Assembly: GCF_023921805.1 (NCBI RefSeq)
Contig: NZ_CP074197.1
Coordinates: 1,736,001-1,800,000 of the forward strand
Reading direction: 5' to 3'
DNA length: 64,000 bases
From: Ruminococcus sp. FMBCY1
Lineage (GTDB): Bacteria > Bacillota > Clostridia > Oscillospirales > Acutalibacteraceae
Shown: one piece after another, positions 37,548-45,565 of the stretch
Numbering within the stretch: the first letter of the stretch is position 1
Layout: each line of letters opens with the position of its first letter
Translations under genes and position numbers: made by a program
Notes under the pieces: model-generated
What the model was told of the DNA's origin: nothing
Database searches by the model: none
The model's input: only the letters and a program-made list of their open reading frames with translations

Positions 37548-37934
37548 GTGAAAGATATTTTAAATTTGATAAAAAATAAATCAAAATTTTATAGCATAGG
37601 AAATATATCAGAAGAAAATATAAAAGAAGCAGAATTAATATTAAATATTAGATTTGCTTCTGATTATAGAATGATTATTAAAGAATATGGCGCAGTTACA
37701 TTTAGCGGTCATGAATTAACAGGCATATGTAATTCGAAAAGATTGAATGTAGTTGATGTTACTAAAGAAGAACGCAAATATAATAAAGTGCCTGAGGATT
37801 GGTATGTAATTGAACAGGCAAATATTGACGATATAGTAATATGGCAAGATACAAACGGTGCTGTATATCAAACAATGCCAAATAAAAAGCCAATAAAACT
37901 TTGCAATTCTCTTTTAGAATATATTGATTTTTAA
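37548..37934 (+). CDS. SMI1/KNR4 (SUKH) family immunity protein
   Basis: A 128-residue protein that probably protects the producer from the nuclease encoded just upstream. The N-terminal helix pattern (MKDILNLIKNKSKFYSIG, then EENIKEAELILNIRFASDYR), the phrase IIKEYGAVTFSGHELTGI and the later IEQANIDDIVIWQDTNGAVY are characteristic of SUKH domains, the most common immunity fold in polymorphic toxin systems. It begins with GTG, three bases after the toxin stop, with GGAGGAG upstream. No signal peptide is seen, so it acts in the cytoplasm. It ends the AT-rich cassette; a bidirectional terminator follows. Confidence 0.85.
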   Translation: MKDILNLIKNKSKFYSIGNISEENIKEAELILNIRFASDYRMIIKEYGAVTFSGHELTGICNSKRLNVVDVTKEERKYNKVPEDWYVIEQANIDDIVIWQDTNGAVYQTMPNKKPIKLCNSLLEYIDF

Positions 37935-37956
37935 TTAACTGTTTAAGCATAATGTT

Positions 37957-37992
37957 AAAAAGCTGTCTTTCCCACAAGAAAAACAGCTTTTT
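37957..37992. terminator. Bidirectional terminator between the immunity gene and the MATE gene
   Basis: AAAAAGCTGT and ACAGCTTTTT arms flank a short inner stem and loop. A-rich and T-rich tracts on both sides let it work in both directions for the converging genes. Confidence 0.85.
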
Positions 37993-37995
37993 ATT

Positions 37996-39324
37996 TTATA
38001 CATATTTATACTTTTTTCTGTTTGCCACAAAGAATGATACGCTTATAATCAGCGAGCAAATTTCTGCGCCTACTACGGCAAGCCATATTCCGTTAAGTCC
38101 GAGCAGTTCGGGGAGAATAAAGATGAAAGCAATTTGAAAAACGAGCGTTCTCAAAAATGAAATTATAGCGGAAACAAGACCGTTGTTCAGCGCTGTAAAA
38201 AATGCCGATGCAAAGATATTGATACCGCTTATAATGTATGACAGCGCAAACAGGCAGATTGCATTGGTTGTCATATCGTGCAGTTCTTTGTTGTATCCTA
38301 CGAAAATTCCTGCCAGAGCAGAGGAAAAAATTTCTGCACAGGCGGTAAGGATAACTGCGGTTGCCGACAGCAAAATAAGACTTTTTTTGAAAAGGCTTTT
38401 CAGCTCATCGGTATTTCCTGCACCGTAGTGGTATCCGATAATCGGAGCAACTCCGACCGAGTAGCCGAGGTAAGTGCCGACAAAAATAAATCCGACATAC
38501 ATTATAATGCCGTAAGCTACAACGCCGTCGTAACCCGCATATTTAACAAGCTGTAAATTGTAGAGCATATTTACAAGCGACATTGAAATGTTTGTTACCA
38601 TTTCGGAAGAGCCGTTTGTGCAGGTTTTAAGTATCGGTTTAAGTTCAAGTTTGGTTTTAACAAGTTTCAGCGGCGACTTGTTTTTGCGTGCAAAGTAGAA
38701 TATCGGGATCATTGCGCCGATAAATTGGCTTATACCGGTTGCAAGCGCAGCGCCAAATACGCCCAAGCCGAATACATAGATAAACAGGAAGTCAAGCACC
38801 ATATTTGTAAGTCCTGCGGCAAGAGAAACTCCAAGTCCCATTGCAGGTTTTTCGGCAACTACAAGAAAACTTTGAAAGCAGTTCTGAAGCATAAAGAAGG
38901 GGAGAGCGAACAAAAGAGTTCTGCCGTAAACCGAACAAATATTAACCATTTCGCCCTCTGCGCCCAAAAGTTCGGAGATTTGTCTTATAAACAAAATACC
39001 GATTGCCGCTAAAACAATACTCGCAATTACCAAAAAATAAATCAGCATTGAAAAATAGCGGTTGGCGAGCTTTTTGTTGCCCTCGCCAATGGTCTTTGAA
39101 ACAAGAGCACTGCCGCCTGTACCAATCATAAATCCCACAGAGCCGAGCATCATAAGTGCCGGCATAATCAGATTAACTCCCGCAAAAGACTCACTGCCCG
39201 CAACATTTGATACGAACAGTCCGTCAACAACCCCGTAAACAGATGTAAAAATCATCATTGCAACAGTTGGAATTGTAAATCGGATAAGTTTTTTGTAGGT
39301 AAAATGCTCCAATAACTGAATCAT
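37996..39324 (-). CDS. MATE family multidrug/cation exporter
   Basis: A 442-residue integral membrane exporter with about twelve hydrophobic helices. Signs of the family are the N-terminal block YKKLIRFTIPTVAMMIFTSV, ADGLFV-like VVDGLFVSNVAGSESFAGV, and the repeated half-structure GTGGSALVSKTIGEGNKK. It is closest to the MepA/NorM group, which uses sodium or proton gradients to expel cations and drugs. A structured leader with a terminator lies upstream, so expression is probably controlled by a ligand. If the leader is a guanidine riboswitch, the transporter would export guanidine-like compounds. Confidence 0.92.
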   Translation of the reverse strand: MIQLLEHFTYKKLIRFTIPTVAMMIFTSVYGVVDGLFVSNVAGSESFAGVNLIMPALMMLGSVGFMIGTGGSALVSKTIGEGNKKLANRYFSMLIYFLVIASIVLAAIGILFIRQISELLGAEGEMVNICSVYGRTLLFALPFFMLQNCFQSFLVVAEKPAMGLGVSLAAGLTNMVLDFLFIYVFGLGVFGAALATGISQFIGAMIPIFYFARKNKSPLKLVKTKLELKPILKTCTNGSSEMVTNISMSLVNMLYNLQLVKYAGYDGVVAYGIIMYVGFIFVGTYLGYSVGVAPIIGYHYGAGNTDELKSLFKKSLILLSATAVILTACAEIFSSALAGIFVGYNKELHDMTTNAICLFALSYIISGINIFASAFFTALNNGLVSAIISFLRTLVFQIAFIFILPELLGLNGIWLAVVGAEICSLIISVSFFVANRKKYKYV

Positions 39325-39354
39325 ATTTCACTCTCCTTTATTTTACATAAAAAC

Positions 39355-39454
39355 AGCTCGGTTATATTATCAATAACCGAGCTCACCCGACATCTTATCG
39401 AAAGTGCTCCGAATACTCGGAATGGTGTTACGACACCCTGTCCTCCGATGACCA
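39355..39454 (-). promoter_or_regulatory. Structured leader with terminator, probable guanidine-IV (mepA) riboswitch
   Basis: On the minus strand the leader contains GGAGGACAGGG, hairpin GGTGT-CGTA-ACACC, a CATTCC stretch with hairpin CCGA-GTAT-TCGG, and a closing GATGTC that can pair with GTCATC at the start (39389-39454). It is followed by a strong terminator, ATAACCGAGCT paired with AGCTCGGTTAT and then five T residues (39355-39383). A transcription-controlling aptamer before a MATE gene in a Clostridium-type genome fits the guanidine-IV class. The class name is from memory of the motif and its context; the riboswitch character itself is better supported. Confidence 0.65.
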
Positions 39455-39475
39455 TATTTTATTATAAGTACAGAC

Positions 39476-39504
39476 ATTTTAGTATATTTTTATACCAATG
39501 TCAA
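39476..39504 (-). promoter_or_regulatory. Promoter of the riboswitch-MATE unit
   Basis: On the minus strand a perfect TTGACA (39499-39504) and TAAAAT (39476-39481) are 17 bp apart, about 20 bases before the aptamer. Confidence 0.85.
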
Positions 39505-39556
39505 GAATTTAAAGAGTTTTAACATAAAATCATATTTTATTTTTAAGTATATTCGA

Positions 39557-39724
39557 TTATTTCTCAAAATTATCAATTGTGTAAATAATGCACGCAATTC
39601 CGGAAATCATCGAGAACAAAACTGCTCCTGTCATTGCCTCATTAACAGATGCTCCGACAAAAAAGCCGACGATTCCGGCAATGACCATAATGATAACAGA
39701 CACTGCGGTTCTAAACTTTTTCAT
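39557..39724 (-). CDS. Small two-helix membrane protein (hypothetical)
   Basis: A 55-residue reading frame below usual length cut-offs. It begins MKKFRTAVSVIIMVIAGIVG, has two hydrophobic segments (about 7-25 and 32-50) separated by a short turn with SVNEAM, and ends DNFEK. A good ribosome site, GGGAGGTAAAG, lies six bases before the ATG on the minus strand, which supports real translation. It stands between the MATE gene leader and ldh, without clear partners. I do not recognise a family. Confidence 0.65.
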   Translation of the reverse strand: MKKFRTAVSVIIMVIAGIVGFFVGASVNEAMTGAVLFSMISGIACIIYTIDNFEK

Positions 39725-39793
39725 ATGTCTTTACCTCCCGAAATTCCTGTTTATACTTACATTATAACATTCGGAAAAATTAAAGTCAAATAA

Positions 39794-39836
39794 AAACAGT
39801 CCGTTGAGAGCGGAGTTTTCTCCCGACGGACTGTTT
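39794..39836 (-). terminator. Terminator of ldh
   Basis: Arms AAACAGTCCGT and ACGGACTGTTT enclose a smaller inner hairpin (GGAG/CTCC). On the minus strand a T run follows. It lies 27 bases past the ldh stop. Confidence 0.85.
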
Positions 39837-39862
39837 ATCGAATTATTAATCTTTGTATTTAT

Positions 39863-40816
39863 TTACAAAATACTTTTATAGGTGTCGTTTAAAATGTTAT
39901 ATGAATTTTCAAGATATTTTTGTTCTGACGGAGTAAGTTTTAGTTCAAGCATACGCTTTGCGCCCTCACTTCCGATTATTGCCGGATTGCCGAGGAAAAC
40001 ATCTTTTTTGCCGCCGTATTCACCCCGTAATCTAACGGATACCGTGAGTACGGAGTTTTCGTTTTCAAGCACGGCTCTTGCTACACGCACTATTGCCATT
40101 CCTATGCCGTAGTATGTCGCTTTTTTGGCGGCGATGATTTCGTGTGCGGCGGTACGGACTTCTCGGCTTATTCGGTCTAAATCCTCCATAAAATAGCTTT
40201 TGGAATTGTCTGAAAGAACATCGCAAATCGGTTTTACCGCAATTAGAGCCTGCGACCAAGGTACAAATTCACTGTCACCGTGTTCGCCGATTACATAGGC
40301 GTGTATGTTGCGTGGGTCAACTTCAAAGTATTCGCCCAAAAGATACCTAAGTCTTGCGGTGTCAAGGGTTGTACCCGTGCCGATTACTTTTTCGGCTTTA
40401 AATCCCGAAAGCTCGCAGGTAATTCTTGTCATAATGTCAACGGGGTTTGTAGCGACAATAAATATGCCCTCAAATCCGCTTTCCGTTACCTGCGGAACAA
40501 TTTTTCGGAAAATTTCGTAATTGCCTTTTAACAGCTCAAGTCTGCTTTGCGACGGTTGCCGCTGACTGGCACCCGCACAGATTACAACGATGTCGGCATC
40601 TTTACAATCGCTGTAATTTCCTGCGTAGATTTTTGTGCTGGCAGGCGAAAAAGCAATGCCGTGGTTTAAATCCATTGCCTCGCCTCTGGCTCGCTGTTCG
40701 TTTATGTCGATGAGTACAAGCTCGTCACAAAGGTTTTGATTCAGAGCCGCATATGCAAAACTCATACCGACCATTCCTGTACCGACAAGTGCGATTTTCT
40801 TTTTGTTTGTAAACAT
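39863..40816 (-). CDS. ldh: L-lactate dehydrogenase
   Basis: NAD-dependent enzyme of 317 residues that reduces pyruvate to L-lactate. The Rossmann motif GTGMVGMSFAYA is near the N-terminus, the coenzyme-binding acidic residue ends LVLIDIN, and the active-site loop holds the substrate-specificity Gln/Arg in SQRQPSQSRLELL, the Asn in VATNPVDIMT and the proton-relay His in VIGEHGDSEFVPWS. The Gln before the mobile loop arginines favours LDH over malate dehydrogenase. AGAAAGGA precedes the ATG. In a fermenting anaerobe it regenerates NAD. Confidence 0.93.
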   Translation of the reverse strand: MFTNKKKIALVGTGMVGMSFAYAALNQNLCDELVLIDINEQRARGEAMDLNHGIAFSPASTKIYAGNYSDCKDADIVVICAGASQRQPSQSRLELLKGNYEIFRKIVPQVTESGFEGIFIVATNPVDIMTRITCELSGFKAEKVIGTGTTLDTARLRYLLGEYFEVDPRNIHAYVIGEHGDSEFVPWSQALIAVKPICDVLSDNSKSYFMEDLDRISREVRTAAHEIIAAKKATYYGIGMAIVRVARAVLENENSVLTVSVRLRGEYGGKKDVFLGNPAIIGSEGAKRMLELKLTPSEQKYLENSYNILNDTYKSIL

Positions 40817-41009
40817 ATTATTATCCTTTCTGACTTATAATGTAGAGTTGGAGTGATTTTGTTTTGCTTTTTGCAAATCGGATTTTTTGCTGCGAATTTG
40901 AAAATGTATCAAATATATTTTTACAATAAAAGATGAATTTATACGGCTGTATGTACATTGTTTTGGAAAAAAGTGCTTAAGGATTATGATGAAAAAAGAC
41001 GAATTTGTA

Positions 41010-41038
41010 TTGAAAATTTAATGCTATTGTGATAAACT
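41010..41038 (+). promoter_or_regulatory. Promoter of the nfnAB operon
   Basis: TTGAAA (41010-41015) and TAAACT (41033-41038) with a 17-bp spacer, about 70 bases before the first start codon. Confidence 0.6.
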
Positions 41039-41106
41039 AATATTAAGCATACAATGCGATTTTATGTGTTGGATTTAAAAAGATTATACGAAGGGATAGA
41101 TTTGAG

Positions 41107-41949
41107 ATGTATAAGATAGTTAAAAAGAAATCACTCAACCCTACCGTTACTCTTATGGAAATTGACGCTCCGCTTATTGCAAAAAAAGCACAGCCGGGTC
41201 AGTTTATTATCCTTAGAGTTGACGAGGACGGTGAGCGTATTCCGCTTACTGTTGCAGGTTATGACAGAGAAAAGGGTACAGTTCGTATTATTTTCCAGAT
41301 TGTCGGTGCTACAACAGAAAAACTCAACCACTTAAATGAGGGCGACTGCCTTCACGATTTTGTAGGCCCGCTCGGTGTTCCTACTCATACAGACGGCTAC
41401 AAGAAAGTTTGCGTTGTAGGCGGCGGCGTAGGTTGCGCAATTGCACTTCCTATAGCTGAAAAGCTCCACGAGCTCGGCGTAGAGGTTCACTCTATTGTCG
41501 GTTTCAGAAACAAAGACCTTGTTATTCTTGAAGACGAATTCAAGGCTTGTTCAGACAAGTTTATTGTTATGACAGATGACGGTTCACACGGCAGACAGGG
41601 CGTTGTTACAACTCCGCTCGAAGAGATGATTAAAGCCGGCGAGAACTACGACCTTGTAATTACTATCGGTCCACTTATTATGATGAAGTTCGTTGTTAAG
41701 ACAACAAAGCCTTACAACATTCCTACCACAGTTTCTATGAACCCGATTATGATTGACGGCACAGGTATGTGCGGCGGCTGTCGTCTTACGGTTGGCGGCG
41801 AAACAAAGTTTGCTTGCGTTGACGGCCCTGATTTTGACGGCTTCCAGGTTGACTTTGACGAGGCTATGAAGCGTGGCGCTATGTACAAGGAATTTGAGCG
41901 TAAGGCTTACAGCGAAGCTTGTAATCTGTTTAAGAAGGAGGTTGAGTAA
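41107..41949 (+). CDS. nfnA: NfnA-type ferredoxin-NADP reductase subunit (sulfide dehydrogenase/ GltA-associated)
   Basis: FAD- and [2Fe-2S]-containing small subunit of the electron-bifurcating NADH-dependent ferredoxin:NADP oxidoreductase. The 280-residue protein resembles dihydroorotate dehydrogenase electron-transfer subunits: N-terminal FAD-binding barrel with GQFIILRV and IPLTVAGYDREKGTVRIIFQ, pyridine-nucleotide domain with VVGGGVGCAIALPIAEKL, and a C-terminal iron-sulfur site GTGMCGGCRLTVGGETKFAC followed by VDGPDFDG. The next gene codes for the large subunit two bases downstream. The same pair is sometimes called sulfide dehydrogenase SudBA. In a fermenting Clostridium-type cell it balances NADH, NADPH and ferredoxin. 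Confidence 0.88.
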   Translation: MYKIVKKKSLNPTVTLMEIDAPLIAKKAQPGQFIILRVDEDGERIPLTVAGYDREKGTVRIIFQIVGATTEKLNHLNEGDCLHDFVGPLGVPTHTDGYKKVCVVGGGVGCAIALPIAEKLHELGVEVHSIVGFRNKDLVILEDEFKACSDKFIVMTDDGSHGRQGVVTTPLEEMIKAGENYDLVITIGPLIMMKFVVKTTKPYNIPTTVSMNPIMIDGTGMCGGCRLTVGGETKFACVDGPDFDGFQVDFDEAMKRGAMYKEFERKAYSEACNLFKKEVE

Positions 41950-41951
41950 TT

Positions 41952-43343
41952 ATGCCGAATATGTCACCTAAAAAAGCTCCTATGCCTACACAGGAGCCTA
42001 ATGTAAGAAATAAAAACTTTCTTGAGGTAGCTACAGGCTACACAGAGGAAGTTGCAATCGAAGAGGCACAGCGTTGCCTTAATTGTAAGCATAAGCCTTG
42101 CGTATCGGGCTGTCCGGTACATATTTCAATTCCTGATTTTATTAAGGAAGTTGCACAGGGCAACTTTTCGGGTGCTTATGATGTAATTTCAAAATCAAGC
42201 TCACTTCCTGCAGTTTGCGGCCGTGTTTGCCCACAGGAAACACAGTGTGAGTCAAAATGCGTAAGAGGTATTAAGACCGAACCTGTAGGTATCGGCAGAC
42301 TTGAGAGATTTGTTGCCGACTGGCACAATGCTCAGACAGATGTTGTTGTAAATAAGCCGGAACCAAACGGTCATAAGGTAGCTGTAGTAGGTTCAGGCCC
42401 TTCAGGTCTTACTTGCGCAGGCGACCTTGCAAAAATGGGTTACGATGTAACTGTTTTTGAGGCACTCCACCTTGCAGGCGGCGTTCTTGTTTACGGTATT
42501 CCCGAATTCAGACTTCCAAAGTCAATCGTTCAGAAAGAAGTTGATACACTTAAGGCTCTCGGCGTTAAGGTTGAAACAAATATGGTTATCGGCAGAGTTA
42601 TCTCTATTGACGAGCTTATGGACGATATGGGCTTTGAGGCAGTATTTATCGGTTCAGGTGCAGGTCTTCCGAGATTTATGAAGATTCCCGGTGAGAACCT
42701 TTGCGGTGTTTATTCCGCAAATGAGTTCCTCACAAGAACAAACCTTATGAAGTCTTATAAAGAGGATTCCGCTACACCTATTATGCACGCTAAAAAGGTT
42801 GCTATCGTAGGCGGCGGTAATGTTGCTATGGACGCTGCCCGTTGTGCAAAGCGTCTTGGTGCAGATGAAGTTTACATTGTTTACAGAAGAAGTGAAGAGG
42901 AACTTCCTGCAAGAAGAGAAGAAGTTGAGCACGCTAAGGAAGAGGGCATTATCTTTAAGCTCCTTAACAACCCTGTTGAAATTCTCGGTGATGAAAACGA
43001 GTTTGTAACAGGTATGAAGTGCGTTGAGATGGAACTCGGTGAACCTGACGAAAGCGGCAGAAGAAGACCTGTTGTTAAGCCGGGCAGCGAGTTTGTACTT
43101 GATGTTGACGCAGTAGTTATTTCTATCGGTACATCACCAAACCCACTTATCAAGGCTACTACAAAGGGCCTTGAAACACAGAAGTGGGGCGGCATTATCA
43201 CTGATGAGCACGGTCTTACATCTCGTGAGGGCGTATATGCAGGCGGTGACGCTGTAACAGGTGCTGCTACAGTAATTCTTGCAATGGGTGCAGGCAAAAC
43301 AGCCGCAGCAGCTATTGACGAGTACATTAAGAGCAAAGAGTAA
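41952..43343 (+). CDS. nfnB: NfnB-type / glutamate synthase small-subunit-like flavoprotein
   Basis: Large subunit (463 residues) of the bifurcating complex, related to the homotetrameric glutamate synthase small chain GltD. Two [4Fe-4S] sites are visible in the N-terminal domain: CLNCKHKPCVSGCPVHI and CGRVCPQETQCESKCVRG. An FAD-binding motif, VAVVGSGPSGLTCAGDLAKM, and a second nucleotide site, KVAIVGGGNVAMDAARCAKR, follow, with GVYAGGDAVTGAATVILAMG at the C-terminus. AAGGAGG lies before the ATG. Because a partner with the NfnA layout is encoded next door and no glutamate synthase large subunit is nearby, the NfnAB assignment is preferred over GltD. Confidence 0.88.
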   Translation: MPNMSPKKAPMPTQEPNVRNKNFLEVATGYTEEVAIEEAQRCLNCKHKPCVSGCPVHISIPDFIKEVAQGNFSGAYDVISKSSSLPAVCGRVCPQETQCESKCVRGIKTEPVGIGRLERFVADWHNAQTDVVVNKPEPNGHKVAVVGSGPSGLTCAGDLAKMGYDVTVFEALHLAGGVLVYGIPEFRLPKSIVQKEVDTLKALGVKVETNMVIGRVISIDELMDDMGFEAVFIGSGAGLPRFMKIPGENLCGVYSANEFLTRTNLMKSYKEDSATPIMHAKKVAIVGGGNVAMDAARCAKRLGADEVYIVYRRSEEELPARREEVEHAKEEGIIFKLLNNPVEILGDENEFVTGMKCVEMELGEPDESGRRRPVVKPGSEFVLDVDAVVISIGTSPNPLIKATTKGLETQKWGGIITDEHGLTSREGVYAGGDAVTGAATVILAMGAGKTAAAAIDEYIKSKE

Positions 43344-43363
43344 TTCTCATATAAAAAACATTT

Positions 43364-43400
43364 ACCCGATTATAGCAAAAGCTATAGTCGGGTATTTTTT
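43364..43400 (+). terminator. Terminator of nfnAB
   Basis: A 13-bp stem ACCCGATTATAGC with GCTATAGTCGGGT (one mismatch-like T-G pair), four-base loop AAAA and six T residues. Confidence 0.9.
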
Positions 43401-43440
43401 GTGTGTTTCAGCGCTAAGATTAATAATTAAGGCTCTTTAT

Positions 43441-43900
43441 CAAAAGTTGGTGTAATTATGGTTTGGTAAAATAATTAAAAAATTTAGGTCAAGCCTTTTT
43501 AAAGGCTTGCGGGTTTGGGCAGAGCCCATAAAAAGTTTCCCTTACATCAAATTATCGGGCGCAAACAGCAAAGCTGTTTGCGTGCTAAGACAATGTTTTG
43601 AAAACAGGCGATAGCCTTAAAAAGGGGAATAGATAAAATAATGTGCCGTCATTGCGTAGCAATGACGGCACAAATTATAGGGAATATCTTTTCTCTGTTG
43701 CTGTCGCATTGGCTTTCGCCATTGTGTTCAAGCCGCCAAACGGCAAGCCGTTTGGCTATCAAAATTTGCGATAGCATAAAGTATTTGTGGGCGTTGCCCA
43801 CACCCACAACCTTTGAAAAGGTTGACCAAACTTTTTACTTCGGGACGGAGAGTTTAGCTTTTGCTTTACTTTGTTGCCCGACTGAAACTTAGTCATAATT
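43441..43900 (+). repeat. Dispersed foldback repeat, copy D
   Basis: Complete-looking copy in the same orientation as A. The left end has AATTATGGTTTGGTAAAATAATT; hairpins AAGCC/GGCTT, GGGC-AGA-GCCC, GCAAACAGC-AAA-GCTGTTTGC, CCAAACGGC/GCCGTTTGG, GTGGGC/GCCCAC and CAACCTTT/AAAGGTTG follow in order. The central hairpin is long, GTGCCGTCATTGC paired with GCAATGACGGCAC (about 43641-43670), a different sequence from copies A and E. The right flank (43850-43900) has a GGGACGGAG ... GTTGCCCGAC stretch that is similar, inverted, to the left flank of copy C. Confidence 0.78.
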
Positions 43901-43972
43901 TATAATTTTGTCATTTTCTTAAAAAGTTCGTCTGATTTTTCCCACCCCATCACTGCAAAACAGCAAACAAAA

Positions 43973-44002
43973 ACCCGATTATAGCCTTTGCTACAATCGG
44001 GT
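43973..44002 (-). terminator. Terminator of the sortase operon
   Basis: Stem ACCCGATTATAGC with GCTACAATCGGGT; the minus strand continues GTTTTTG. The stem is nearly the same sequence as the nfnAB terminator on the other side of repeat D. Confidence 0.82.
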
Positions 44003-44021
44003 ATCTTAATACTTTTCTAAA

Positions 44022-44852
44022 TCAGCTTACCGCTTTTTTATACAGCTGTTTATAAACCAAGAACAATGCCACCGATACTATTAAAAAGAACAGTGAACAC
44101 GCAAGCACGCACATTATAATGTTATTTGCACACGATACAAACAGCATATATGTTGCTCTTGACGCTATGTTAAAGGTTTCAATCTTCTTTGACAGCAAAA
44201 TTACTATCGGCAATACCAATGTTGTCAAAAATGTGGCGGCTGTTGCATAATAAATATGGCGCACTGCCCTATGTTTCCATTTTGTTGATAATACAAATAT
44301 TACGCAAATCAGCGCCGAAAGCACTGCACATATTGCAATTACAAACGGCAACAGTTTTTTAACATTCTGAAATCTGCCCGCTAATGTTCCAAAAAACGGC
44401 AATTCCAGCGACTGCTTATAAATTTTAGCCGCCTCTTTTATAAGGTATTCCCTGTTTTCGCTCGAAACACTGTCGGCGCTTATGCCCTTTTGCTCTATAT
44501 AATCGTCAAGCGCTGTATTAAACGCCTGTTTAAAAGCTGTTTTATCAATCACACTGCCCTCGCCCGAATAATAATCCTGTATATACTTTTCAGTATCCTC
44601 GTGAATCATTATTTCATCAAGCAAGCCGTTGAAAAAGTCCTCTTCAAGTCCGCTTGCATAACCGAGGTCGGTCAAACTGCTTGTTATCTCGTCCTTTTTC
44701 TCGGTTATGTAATTGCAGGTGTTCATATTGTCAAGCATAAAGCTGTCATTAAACAGTGTGAACTGCAGCGAAACAGCATACGCAAGCACTGTTAAAAGCA
44801 CTGCAAGCACAAGCGAAAGCAATATATTAACTATCTTTTTAACTGTTGACAT
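44022..44852 (-). CDS. Multi-pass membrane protein of the sortase operon (unknown function)
   Basis: A 276-residue protein without a recognised family. It has an N-terminal helix (about 8-28, ILLSLVLAVLLTVLAYAV), an outside domain of about 140 residues rich in Asp, Glu and Lys, and three more helices in the C-terminal half (about 168-190, 205-225 and 243-268). It is the third gene of the operon and starts two bases after the sortase stop. Membrane proteins of this layout may help sortase or its substrate at the membrane; that is inference from the operon only. Confidence 0.75.
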   Translation of the reverse strand: MSTVKKIVNILLSLVLAVLLTVLAYAVSLQFTLFNDSFMLDNMNTCNYITEKKDEITSSLTDLGYASGLEEDFFNGLLDEIMIHEDTEKYIQDYYSGEGSVIDKTAFKQAFNTALDDYIEQKGISADSVSSENREYLIKEAAKIYKQSLELPFFGTLAGRFQNVKKLLPFVIAICAVLSALICVIFVLSTKWKHRAVRHIYYATAATFLTTLVLPIVILLSKKIETFNIASRATYMLFVSCANNIIMCVLACSLFFLIVSVALFLVYKQLYKKAVS

Positions 44853-44854
44853 AT

Positions 44855-45559
44855 TCAGCCCTCCTTTGATGTTTTATCAATCTGAGGACCTGAAACATAT
44901 TTTGCATACACAAAAAATCTCTGATCTGTAAGACCAAGCTCGTCAAACGGATAACAGGTATACATTATGAGATTTTCTTCATTTGCGTTTAAATCATACG
45001 CAGAGGTGTCTGTCGCTTTCTTTACAGCCGTATCGGTAATTTCGTATGTGTAATTGCCGTAGCTTGTCTTAATGGTAACAGTCTGCCCTGCCTTAGCGTT
45101 TTTAAGTCCGTTAAAATATGTATTGTTGTGTCCGGCAACAAGAATTGTTTTTCCGTAACCCGGTATAAAACTGCCGTTATATATGCCTACGCCGTTTCGC
45201 AGTGCAACATTTCCGTCACCGAAGAAAAGGTTATTGTCAATAGAGCAATCCTCTATGATAAGTTCGCCGAATTGCTCGCCTGTCTTTGGGTATTGGATTT
45301 CACTTATAGGCAGTTTTTTATTTGAATCGGTTTCATTTTCGTTTTCTGACACCGGCACAAATATATTGTTATATTCTGTGGAATAATCTCTTGCAGAGTC
45401 CGAAAACATAAGACCCGCTGCCGAAATTAAAGAAGATGACGGCATAAGTACAAGGTAGCCTAAAAGATAAATTACCACAAAAAATATAGAGGGAAGAATT
45501 AAAAAACCCTTCCCACCAATTTTTTTATGCCTGTGTCTGGTATTTTTCATATCAGACAT
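44855..45559 (-). CDS. Sortase, class D-like
   Basis: Membrane-anchored transpeptidase (234 residues) that links surface proteins to the cell wall. The N-terminal helix (about 19-40) is followed by an outside stalk and the sortase barrel. All three catalytic residues are visible: His in ILVAGHNNTYFNGL, Cys in LIMYTCYPFDELGL and Arg in TDQRFFVYAKYV. The TCYPF context and a short loop between the Cys and Arg strands favour class D (or the related C/E-like types of Clostridia). The only clear substrate candidate is encoded immediately upstream. The ribosome site is weak (AAAGAG), suggesting lower expression than the substrate. Confidence 0.9.
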   Translation of the reverse strand: MSDMKNTRHRHKKIGGKGFLILPSIFFVVIYLLGYLVLMPSSSLISAAGLMFSDSARDYSTEYNNIFVPVSENENETDSNKKLPISEIQYPKTGEQFGELIIEDCSIDNNLFFGDGNVALRNGVGIYNGSFIPGYGKTILVAGHNNTYFNGLKNAKAGQTVTIKTSYGNYTYEITDTAVKKATDTSAYDLNANEENLIMYTCYPFDELGLTDQRFFVYAKYVSGPQIDKTSKEG

Positions 45560-45565
45560 TTACAA

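Noticed and set aside
43364..43400. Possible tRNA or other stable RNA genes in the intergenic hairpins
   Set aside because: No cloverleaf, CCA end or T-loop consensus was found; the hairpins are terminators or belong to the repeat family.
43641..43892. Frame sharing the peptide LSPLCSSRQTASRLAIKI with one at 32388-32645
   Set aside because: Also derived from the repeat (the GCCGCCAAACGGC hairpin region) and not a gene.
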